This document shows, piece by piece, positions 1 to 6,439 of a stretch of 10,000 nt of DNA (its first letter is position 1; every line of letters starts with the position of its first letter). Source of the stretch: Eimeria necatrix (taxonomy: Eukaryota > Apicomplexa > Conoidasida > Eucoccidiorida > Eimeriidae). Made by a program: the position numbers and the translations under genes. Below the pieces are notes generated by a model that did not search any database, was not told the origin of the DNA, and saw nothing but the letters and a program-made list of their open reading frames with translations. Where the stretch lies: NCBI RefSeq assembly GCF_000499385.1, contig NW_013654601.1:37501-47500 (forward strand), read 5' to 3'.

Positions 1-297
1 AGGGGCCCCCTTAGGGGCCCCCCCAGGGGCCCCCTTAGGGGCCCCCAAAGGAGGGGCCCCCTCTGGGGGGGCCGCCATGAGGGGACAGGAAGGAGCGTCT
101 CTGGGGGGCCCCTGAGGGCCCCCTAAAAGTGACTTGTTGGGTTCTTCAGGGGCCCCTGTGGTGCACCCCTCAGGGGCCCCCTGGGGGCCCCCTGGGGGGC
201 CCCCTTGGGGGGCCCCTACAGGGGCCCCCTGGGGGCCCCCTTGGGACTGCACGGAATTTATAAGAAGGTGGGGAGGCGTCAGGAGGGGAGAAGAGAC
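1..297 (-). CDS. NOL9: Kinase gene exon: SPLLTPPHL block plus long Gly/Ala/Pro insertion (continues off left edge)
   Basis: The acceptor CTTTTCTCCTCAG|G is the best pyrimidine-tract acceptor in the gene. Read in phase 0, the exon opens VSSPLLTPPHLLINSVQ, directly continuing the NOL9-like GSVSLLS of the previous exon. About 80 codons of GGP/GAP/GPP made from GGGGCCCC repeats follow, with a less repetitive stretch EEPNKSLLGGP (about 124-149). The frame is open for all 99 codons to base 1. No start codon is needed because this is an internal exon, so a simple ATG-based scan misses it. Confidence 0.75.
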
Positions 298-349
298 CTG
301 AGGAGAAAAGCCAGAGGGCATGCGTCAACACAAACACTGGAAATGACCT

Positions 350-410
<61 letters not shown>

Positions 411-740
411 GCGCTTCATAACAAAAGCAATTATATATATATGAAATGCAAAATGCACCACGCGCAATGCATGCACAGACAAAGAAGGCTTTGTAGGCAT
501 CTCGGTCCGTAGCAGCAGCAGCAGCAGTAGCAGCAGCAGCAGCAGTAGCAGCAGCAGCAGCAGAAGCAGCAGCAGAGAGACAAAAGCGAAGAGACTGCAG
601 CAGCAAAAGGGACTAATTGGCTTCGCTGCTGCTGCTGCTGCTGCTGCTGCTCACGGAGAGAAGAGAGACACTGCCAGGGGCGCAGCAAATCGGCTGCCCC
701 ACATCGGCGTCCAGCAGATACACCTGCGGCGCAGCACAAC

Positions 741-781
<41 letters not shown>

Positions 782-1096
782 GGTGTTGCTGTTCCTGTGG
801 CTGCTGCCATTGCTACGATAGCTGCCGCTGCTGCTGCCACTCCTGCTGCTGCTGCTGCTGTTGCTTCTGCTCAAGATTAAAAAGCGCCCCAACTTTAAAC
901 CCCACAGCAGAGCCTGAACCTTAAACCCTTGACCTCAAACCCTAAACCCTAAATCCTAAACCCTAAACCCTAAACCCTTAACCCTAAACCCTACTTTGGG
1001 GAAGAAGTTAAGGCAATAGTTCATCAGAAAAGAAACCAAAGAGGACTTGCCGCTCCCTTTGCCGCCCCAGAGTACCACTGTGGGCTGCAGCTGCCT

Positions 1097-1131
<35 letters not shown>

Positions 1132-1237
1132 TGCTGCTGCTGCTGCTCTCTGCTGCTGCTACTGCTGCATCTGGGTCTCGCCTACTGGCTTTAATGCGGG
1201 TGAACAGACGCATCAGCTGGGAAGCCACGGCCCACCT

Positions 1238-1268
<31 letters not shown>

Positions 1269-1597
1269 GAAGCACGGCAGCAGCAGCAGCAGCAAGAGCA
1301 ACAGCAGCAGCAGCAAAAAACATATTCATTCTGAGTTGCACGTGCTGCTTTGCTTCAGCATCTCCGAAGCGCAGCTGCATCTGCATAGGGACCCTTTCGT
1401 GGGGAACTAGGGTTTAGGGTTTAGGGTTTAGGGTTTAGGGTTTATTGGCACCAGATGGGCGGAACAACTTCAAGGGGAGTTGGGGCCTCCAGCAGCAAAG
1501 CAGCAGGAGCAGCAGCAGCGCGTAAAGCTTGCTGCAGTGGGATCCGATCCCAGGGCAGCCGCACTTCACATAGCAGCAGCACCACAGGAAACTCCTG

Positions 1598-1628
<31 letters not shown>

Positions 1629-1813
1629 GGCGCAGCATAAGAGGCAGCAGCAGCAGCAACAGCAGCGGTGCAGCATAAGAGGCAGCAGCAGCAGCAACAG
1701 CAGCGGCGCAGCATAAGAGGCAGCAGCAGCAGCAGCAGCCGCAGCAGCAGCAAAAAAGGCAGCAGACCAGCCACCACAGCGAATCCGCAGCAGCCGCAGC
1801 CACCGCAGCAGCC

Positions 1814-1853
<40 letters not shown>

Positions 1854-2043
1854 ACCTCTTCATCTATCGCATCGAGCTGCTGCTGCACTTCTTGTGGCAC
1901 CAAAGAGTTTTGCTGCAGCCTGTTATCCAGCTGCAGCAGCCGCAGCGCAGCAGGGGCCCCCGAAGAGGCGAGGGGCCCCTGGGGGCCCCCCGAAGAGTCT
2001 ATACAGCCCAAGTGCCTGCAGCAGCAGCCCCACACCGCATGCA

Positions 2044-2089
<46 letters not shown>

Positions 2090-2467
2090 AGATCTATTTG
2101 TGGGTGCAGCAAAAGGCTCGGATTTCGGAGGAAAGCAGCAAAAGAAAGCAGCAGCAGCAATTGAAAAGAAACAGCAGCAGCTGATGCAGCAGCAGCAAAG
2201 AAATGGATTAAACTGGAAGCAAATTGTAACAAGAAAAGACGAAGCAGCAGCAGCAAAGCAGCACGAAGCAGCAGCAAGGGAGCAGCAAAAGGAACAATTT
2301 AAATGATAAAAACAATTTAAAAATTGCAAAAATATAAAAACAAATAAAATATAAAAACAAATAAAACAAAACCCTCACCTTCCACAGTCAAAACTGTCCA
2401 GAAAAGCAAGAGCAGCAAAACGAGCGGAGGTGAAGTCCTCCAGGAACGCAGCAGCAACTGCAGCGTC

Positions 2468-2519
<52 letters not shown>

Positions 2520-2631
2520 GGAAGGTCTCCGAAGATCTCAGGCCCGGGCAGCGCAGTGATGCGGATGCCGGGAGCCCCAGCAGCAACAGTGCCGCTGCGC
2601 AAGTCGCTGCTGCAGCAGCTGCTGCTGCTGC

Positions 2632-2670
<39 letters not shown>

Positions 2671-2780
2671 GGGTGGGGGCCCACGAGGAGGCACTTGGAG
2701 CCGCCGGGCCCTCAGCAGCCACTAAGCTGTAAGAGACACTTGGGGGAAACAAATGGCCCCGACACTCAGCCAGGCCCCTG

Positions 2781-2829
<49 letters not shown>

Positions 2830-3101
2830 CAGCAGCAGCAGCCACAGCAGCAGCAGCAGCGATATTAGGCTGAGGGGGAGGCTTCTTAGATGCACTGGGA
2901 CCTCAGAAAGTAGCTGTTCTACGTCAAGCAAAAGCTGCGGCCTAGCAGCAGAAGAGAAATTAGGGTTTAGGGTTTAGGGTTTAGGGTTTAGGGTTTAGGG
3001 CTTCACCTCAAAACTCTGAACCAAACCGCCCTGCGGACCGCCACCCATTCGTTTGCCCTCAGCGGCAGCATATAAGCCACGAAGTTGCTTCTGCTGCTGC
3101 A

Positions 3102-3158
<57 letters not shown>

Positions 3159-3352
3159 AGGGGCGTAGTGCAAGTGCGGCGCAGGTATGTAGGGGCCCCA
3201 TAGCGCCCCCCTGTTGCTGTCTGCTGCTGCAGCAAACAGCTCTTGCTGCGCTCTGCTGCTGCTGATGTCCCAGCCCTGCTGCTGCAGCTGCTGCTGCTGC
3301 AGCAGCACTGCTGCGGTGTCTCTGCAACGTATCAGACGGGGAGGAAGCCACT

Positions 3353-3384
<32 letters not shown>

Positions 3385-3824
3385 GACGCCTTTTTACCTG
3401 CTGCTGCTGCTGCTGCTGCTGCGGGGGCCCCAAACCACCTATGACAATGAAATAACTCTTCATGAGATACTTCCCTTGGGTACCCAAATACCAAAGGGGG
3501 CCCCACAGGGGCCCCGGGGCCCCCTGGGGCCCCCGGGGCCTTCAGCTTTCCAGGGGCCCCCTGGGGCCCCTGGGGCCTCCGGGGGCCCCTGGGGGTGGCT
3601 GGGGGCCCCCATGAGGGGCCCCCAGTCTGTGGAAGGCCCCCTACGGCCATATAGAGAGTAGGCTGGGTTTTTTGCTGCTGCTGCTGCTTTGGCTGTTGCT
3701 GCTGCTGCTGTGGCTGCTGCTGCTGCTGCTGGTTGCTTTGCTGCTGCGCTGCTGTTGCTTGTGTTGCTGCTCCTGCTGCAGCAACGTCTGGGATGGCTGC
3801 TGCTCCGGTGCTCCTGCTGCTGTG

Positions 3825-3868
<44 letters not shown>

Positions 3869-3881
3869 GCAGCGTTTGCAC
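1..3881 (-). CDS. NOL9: GRC3/NOL9-type polynucleotide 5'-hydroxyl kinase, multi-exon, partial at 3' end
   Basis: The family (yeast Grc3, human NOL9) phosphorylates the 5'-OH left after Las1 cuts ITS2 of pre-rRNA, in the nucleolus. Seen on the minus strand: a Walker A motif, GGKGSGKSS (about 1042-1068), then an in-phase exon with VYLLDADVGQP, the D-x-D-x-G-Q signature of the CLP1/GRC3 kinases, then GSVSLLS joined to VSSPLLTPPHL, where NOL9 proteins have a very similar block. Upstream exons carry an EIFG motif like the N-terminal beta-domain. Proposed exons in transcription order: 3881-3007, 2941-about 2846, 2726-2379, 2015-1856, 1594-1452, 1235-995, 723-655, 297 to beyond 1. Phases agree across the joins proposed. 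The C-terminal kinase half lies off the left edge. The true start is not found: the open frame at 3881 begins with GTG and a TGA lies just upstream, so at least one 5' exon is missing. Kinase identity is strong; the N-terminal exon structure is tentative. Confidence 0.75.
351..408 (+). repeat. (CAG)n tract within a kinase intron
   Basis: About 19 CAG copies without interruption, flanked by TGCATGC-like sequence. It reads CTG in the kinase sense strand. Confidence 0.9.
468..475. promoter_or_regulatory. TGCATGCA palindrome, possible ApiAP2-type site
   Basis: An exact TGCATGC core inside a predicted intron. TGCATGC is a known enriched motif upstream of apicomplexan genes and an ApiAP2 target; a single intronic copy is weak evidence of function. 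Confidence 0.2.
655..723 (-). CDS. NOL9: Kinase gene 23-codon exon with D-x-D-x-G-Q motif
   Basis: The exon lies between GCGCCGCAG|GTG and TCTCC|GTGAGC, is phase 0 at both ends and exactly 69 bases long. It encodes VYLLDADVGQP followed by ICCAPGSVSLLS. In GRC3/NOL9 this segment directly follows the helix after the P-loop, and here it joins LNFFPK of the previous exon without a gap. The flanking (GCA)n and (AGC)n tracts extend the open frame on both sides but are best read as intron. Confidence 0.8.
724..994 (-). other. Predicted intron with telomere-like repeat, between Walker A and D-x-D-x-G-Q exons
   Basis: Donor AAA|GTAGGG, acceptor GCCGCAG, 271 bases. The 5' half is degenerate TTTAGGG repeat in the sense strand; the 3' half carries (AGC)n. 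Family alignment requires its removal, because LNFFPK must continue into VYLLDADVGQP. Confidence 0.75.
995..1235 (-). CDS. NOL9: Kinase gene P-loop exon
   Basis: The exon starts after CTGCTGCAG|G and ends at CCCAAA|GTAGGG. It encodes WAVASQLMRLFTRIKASRR, a Ser/Cys stretch from a CAG/CTG tract, then PTVVLWGGKGSGKSSLVSFL and MNYCLNFFPK. The Walker A residues are G-G-K-G-S-G-K-S. The tract (about 1096-1160) may be coding or may be removed as a 78-base in-frame intron (GCA|GTAGCA at 1162 to CTGCAG|CCC at 1085). That would place RRDPDAA directly before PTVVLW; eleven consecutive Cys codons make the spliced form attractive. Confidence 0.7.
1236..1451 (-). other. Predicted intron with telomere-like repeat and terminal CTG tract
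   Basis: Donor CTG|GTGCCA, acceptor CTGCTGCAG, 216 bases. It begins with (CCCTAAA)n in the sense strand (plus 1408-1444) and ends in (CTG)n directly at the acceptor. An open island starting MQLRFGDAEAKQHVQLRMNM (about 1321-1380) lies within and could be an alternative exon, but it is not phase-compatible with the preferred donor at 1452. Confidence 0.55.
1452..1594 (-). CDS. NOL9: Kinase gene exon before the P-loop exon
   Basis: Entered at CTGCTGCAG|GAG and left at ATCTG|GTGCCA, it encodes EFPVVLLLCEVRLPWDRIPL, an Ala-rich part, then LLLEAPTPLEVVPPI. It ends in phase 2 (TG), which pairs with the first G of the P-loop exon to make Trp, giving VVPPIWWAVASQLMRL across the join. GRC3 proteins typically have a Trp-containing helix just before the P-loop. 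The competing frame through the same bases gives poly-Leu/Cys and is less protein-like. Confidence 0.55.
1590..1855 (+). repeat. CAG-rich block with three GGCGCAGCATAAGAGG-type interruptions
   Basis: CAG runs alternate with a repeated interruption (near 1628, 1666 and 1706) of the form CAGCAGCGGCGCAGCATAAG, spaced about 40 bases apart, then a pure run at about 1818-1851. The repeated interruption indicates tandem duplication of a unit larger than the triplet. Confidence 0.8.
1856..2015 (-). CDS. NOL9: Kinase gene exon, N-terminal region
   Basis: The acceptor GCTGCTGCTGCAG|G is phase 2 and fits the preceding exon, which ends in AG of a split Arg codon. The exon reads HLGCIDSSGGPQGPLASSGA, then ALRLLQLDNRLQQNSLVPQE and VQQQLDAIDEE. 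It ends at a weak donor, GAAGAG|GTTTGC. The following 261 bases (1595-1855) are CTG-rich and stay open in the same frame, so they may be a retained stretch rather than an intron. Confidence 0.5.
2016..2378 (-). other. Predicted T-rich intron of the kinase gene
   Basis: Donor AAG|GTGAGG at 2378, acceptor CTGCTGCAG ending at 2016, 363 bases. The sense strand begins with T-rich sequence (TTTTGTTTTATTTG-like runs) containing TAA-type stops, then CTG and CAG tracts. The plus strand of this stretch is A-rich, which creates a misleading Lys/Gln-rich open frame. Confidence 0.55.
2379..2726 (-). CDS. NOL9: Kinase gene exon, N-terminal beta-domain candidate
   Basis: It starts after GTCTCTTACAG|C and ends at the strong donor TGGAAG|GTGAGG. 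The product reads LVAAEGPAAPSASSWAPT, poly-Ser, then GTVAAGAPGIRITALPGPEI followed by FGDLP, poly-Gln, and FLEDFTSARFAALAFLDSFD. The GPEIFG core resembles the G-x-x-E-[IV]-F-G turn of the N-terminal beta-domain of CLP1/GRC3 kinases. That match is short and inferred by eye. The intron that follows is T-rich in the sense strand. Confidence 0.55.
2470..2518 (-). repeat. (CAG)16-type tract coding poly-Gln in the kinase gene
   Basis: Pure CTG on the plus strand; in the proposed frame it reads poly-Gln after the EIFGDLP motif. Confidence 0.85.
2846..2941 (-). CDS. NOL9: Kinase gene short exon, 3' limit uncertain
   Basis: The acceptor TTCTGCTGCTAG|G follows a telomere-like repeat intron. Its single G completes the split AG codon of the previous exon and gives PQLLLDVEQLLSEVPVHLRS then LPLSLI. 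The 3' end is ambiguous: CTGCT|GTGGCT at 2846 fits phase 2 with CTCTCAG|G at 2777 or with TTACAG|C at 2726; GAG|GTCCCA (phase 0) could pair with GCTGAG|TGT. A poly-Leu run would be coded if nothing were removed. Confidence 0.5.
2942..3006 (-). other. Predicted 65-base intron made mostly of telomere-like repeat
   Basis: Donor GAG|GTGAAG, acceptor TTCTCTTCTGCTGCTAG. Nearly all of the interior is (CCCTAAA)n in the sense strand (plus 2960-3000). Both ends match splice consensus and phases agree (AG + G). Confidence 0.65.
3007..3881 (-). CDS. NOL9: Kinase gene 5' exon, low-complexity N-terminal region, 5' limit uncertain
   Basis: This open frame of 291 codons ends at TTTTGAG|GTGAAG, just before a telomere-like repeat intron. 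It contains poly-Gln, Gly/Pro-rich sequence from GGGGCCCC repeats, and more complex islands: VFGYPREVSHEELFHCHRWF, EWLPPRLIRCRDTAAVLL, RGALWGPYIPAPHLHYAP and ANEWVAVRRAVWFRVLR. The islands and the phase-2 join to the next exon support this frame over the poly-Ala and poly-Ser frames. No ATG lies at the 5' end. A nearby alternative frame reads KTRRGCPLVE then GTGTGC, a possible donor at 3883, and could be a preceding exon. Further introns inside cannot be excluded. Confidence 0.5.
3091..3159 (-). repeat. Long (AGC)n tract coding poly-Ser in the kinase gene
   Basis: About 19 uninterrupted triplets plus flanks; reads Ser after the PHLHYAP island in the proposed frame. Confidence 0.85.
3480..3640. 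repeat. GGGGCCCC palindrome cluster in the kinase 5' exon
   Basis: Dense GGGGCCCC/GGGGCCC units, translated on the minus strand as Gly-Pro/Gly-Ala-Pro-rich sequence between poly-Gln and the VFGYPREVSHEELFHCHRWF island. Confidence 0.85.
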
Positions 3882-3884
3882 ACC

Positions 3885-4740
3885 TCAACCAATGGGCATC
3901 CCCGGCGAGTTTTGTGGAGCAAAGTTTAATCCATTGCTTTTAAAGAGGATCCTTGGAGTTAAGGGTTTAGGGTTTAGGGTTTAGAGGTTAGGGTTTAGGG
4001 TTTAGGGTTTAGGGTTCGGGGGCTCCGGCTTGCGCGCTCAAGGCACAGGGGCGGACTGCTCCCCTTAGGCAGGTTCAGGGTTTAGGGTTTAGCGTTTAGG
4101 GTTTGGGGTTTATCTGGTGCTTTCAAGTTTATTCCGGAAAATTAAATATTATAATTTAGGATTTAGGAATTAGGGTTTAGGGTTTAGGGTTTAGATTGCA
4201 GATGCCTCATTCAAGAAAGCATGTGGGCATGGCCCAGCAATCGACACCCGCCAAACCCTAAACCCTAGCCATAAACCCTAAGCCCTAAACCCTAAATCCT
4301 AAAAGGCAAGACCTGAAACCTAAACCCTTGCCAGGTTTTGCATTTTTTCAAATGTTTAACATAAATGGACAAACCGAGAAATGCCCTTCCTTGACCTAAA
4401 CCCTAAACCCTAAACCCTAAACCCTAGGCCGTCTATGACGGTCCGGGGAGCCCAGCGCGTGAAGCTTTCGAAGACAGAGCTCTGCATCTTCCTTTCTATG
4501 GTTCATTAGCGCAAAATTAGGGTTTAGGGTTTAGGGTTTAGGGTTTAGGGTCTAGGGTTTGGAACCTTCCGCACGAGACGCAAGAGCTTGTCCGGGCCTC
4601 TGTCGCTGCAGCCTAAGCAGGGTCGCAGCAGCAGGAAGCGCAGCAGCAACAGCAGCAACAGCAGCAGCAGCAACAGCAACAGCAGCAGCAGCAACAGCAA
4701 CAGCAGCAGCAGCAGCAAGAGCAGCAGCAGCAGCGTCACA
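3885..4740. other. Repeat-rich spacer between divergent genes
   Basis: About 850 bases between the minus-strand kinase gene and the plus-strand gene. Telomere-like tracts occupy much of it and switch orientation: TTTAGGG at 3961-4017, 4076-4110, 4155-4194 and 4517-4560; AAACCCT at 4252-4330 and 4395-4428. Unique islands lie at 4018-4075, 4196-4250, 4331-4394 and 4429-4516. The last is open on both strands. A CAG tract with CAA interruptions (about 4625-4735) adjoins the plus gene. Because the genes diverge, their promoters and 5' exons are expected here, but no core promoter element could be identified. Confidence 0.5.
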
Positions 4741-4785
4741 ATGGAGGAAGCTGCAGAGCAGCCGGTCTCTGAAGAGGCCATTCAG
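4741..4785 (+). CDS. Exon 1 of the unrecognised plus-strand gene
   Basis: It encodes MEEAAEQPVSEEAIQ and ends at ATTCAG|GTGTCT, phase 0. The frame upstream is open through an AGC/AAC (Ser/Asn) tract back to a TTTAGGG repeat and reads TFRTRRKSLSGPLSLQPKQG, so the true exon may begin further 5'. Confidence 0.5.
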
Positions 4786-5969
4786 GTGTCTCCAAAGGAA
4801 GTCCGCCCCAAAACCCTAAACCCTAAACCCTAAACCCTAAGTCTCAAGGCGTAAACCCTAATTCCTAAACCCTAAACCCTAAGCCCTATGCCTTGAAGCC
4901 CAAGGCCCAGCTCTTGAACCCATCTTCATTTGCCTCATCATTTCGTCTAGCCCTAAACCCTCGCTCTAAACCCTAAACCCTAATCCCCCTTTCCAAACCC
5001 TAAACCCTCGCCTTAAACCCTCTCTGTAAACCCTAAACCCTCGTCGTAAGTCGTGTACCTTCTGTGGAGATCTAAACTCTAGCTCAACACCCTCGAGCAC
5101 CGCAGCGGCAGGAACTTCCTGTGAAGGGTTTAGGGTTTAGGGTTTAGGGTTTAGGGTTTAGGGTTTAGGGTTTGCGGGCAGCTGCGGTTTCCGACGGTGG
5201 CGGCTTTGAAGGAGTGGATGGCGGAGCAGAAGAAGAATGGGAATTTCTTTTACGTCTTGGCCCGCACCCACAAGCCCAAAACCCCAAAAAAGGGTTTGGA
5301 CAAAACCCTAAACCCTAGGCAGCAGTCCGCAAACCCTCCCCAACACGAAACCCTAATTTCTATCGCCACCTACAAATGCAAACACTGGAGAAACCCTGAG
5401 GACTTCGCCTCTTACAGAAAGTACAAGTCCCGTTTGCTGGCGGGGGCCCCCCTGGCGGGGGCCCCTCCCCTGGGGGCCCCCCTGGCGGGGGCCCCCCCGG
5501 GGGCCCCCCTGGGGGCCCCCCCCGAGGGGCCCCCCGCCGTGGAGGGGGCCCCCCCGGCGCAGGCGGCAGAGGGTTCAGGGGGCCCCCCAGAGGCTCCCTT
5601 GGCGCTGGCAGGGCCTGTGGGGGCCCCCCCGGGGCCCCCCGGGGCAGTGGGGCCTCCCTGGGGGCCCCCCGGGGGGCCCCTGGTCGTGGGGCCCCTGGAA
5701 AGCCAGCTGTTTGTGCTGCAGGAGAAGCTGCAGAAGCTGCGGCGGCGGGTGAAGTACCGGGAAGAAAAGAAAAGAAAAGAAGCAGCAGGAGAGGACTTGG
5801 CGAAAAAAAGAAAAAGAAAAATGGAATCTTTGGAAAGTTTGGAAAAAGAAACGGAGACACTTAAAGCAGCAATTGCGCTGCTCGCGGGAGAAAGGGCCCT
5901 CATGCTGGGCAGCAGCAACAAGCCCAAGGGGACTCTCCAGGCGGCGGGGGCCCCCGGCGGGGGCCCCCC

Positions 5970-6021
<52 letters not shown>

Positions 6022-6398
6022 GCCCGTGCGCGGCGGCCGCGTACGCGCGGCGGCGGGCCGCGCGCGTGCGGGAGATGCGCGTGGTGCCGCACTGCCGCTG
6101 CCCCGCAGAAGTGAAGGTGCAGTACTTGAAAAAGGGTGGGGTTGTTGTTATTTGGGGGGGCCCCCACTCGGGGGCCTGCTGGGCCGCGCGGGGCCGCAGC
6201 TACAAGACTCCTGCTGCAGCAAAAGACTTCATTTGGAGACACTCTTACCTCTCTCCGGGGGCCCTTTCTCTTTGCTTCCAGTCCCCGGACTTGGCGCTGC
6301 AGTTGGCCCGCGAGGGGGCCCCCCCCCTTGCTGCTGCGCCGCCCCGCGCGGCCATAGAGCACTGCCTCTACGCGGCCCGCAAGCAGCAGCGGGGCCCC

Positions 6399-6439
<41 letters not shown>

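Larger units (their letters stand above)
298..654 (-). other. Predicted intron of the kinase gene
   Basis: Donor GTGAGC at 654, acceptor CTCCTCAG ending at 298, 357 bases. In the sense strand it holds CTG tracts (complements of 351-408 and 511-592), an AT run (431-442) and the palindrome TGCATGCA (468-475). Placement is supported by the in-phase join of GSVSLLS to VSSPLLTPPHL. Confidence 0.7.

Noticed and set aside
351..408. CRISPR-like array
   Set aside because: It is a simple trinucleotide repeat without spacers, in a eukaryotic sequence.
1668..2306. Plus-strand open frame ending in a Lys/Gln/Glu-rich stretch (GLNWKQIVTRKDEAAAAKQ)
   Set aside because: It is antisense to the kinase exons at 1856-2015 and to a T-rich intron. 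A-rich DNA opposite a pyrimidine-rich intron and CAG repeats yields such composition without coding.
2317..2845. Alternative minus frames and plus frames over 2375-2845 (poly-Leu, poly-Ala, poly-Cys)
   Set aside because: Only the frame with GPEIFGDLP then poly-Gln has complex islands and phase-compatible splice sites.
3356..3661. Plus-strand frame with poly-Leu then Gly/Pro repeats
   Set aside because: It lies opposite the kinase 5' exon; apart from repeats it shows no conserved-looking sequence.
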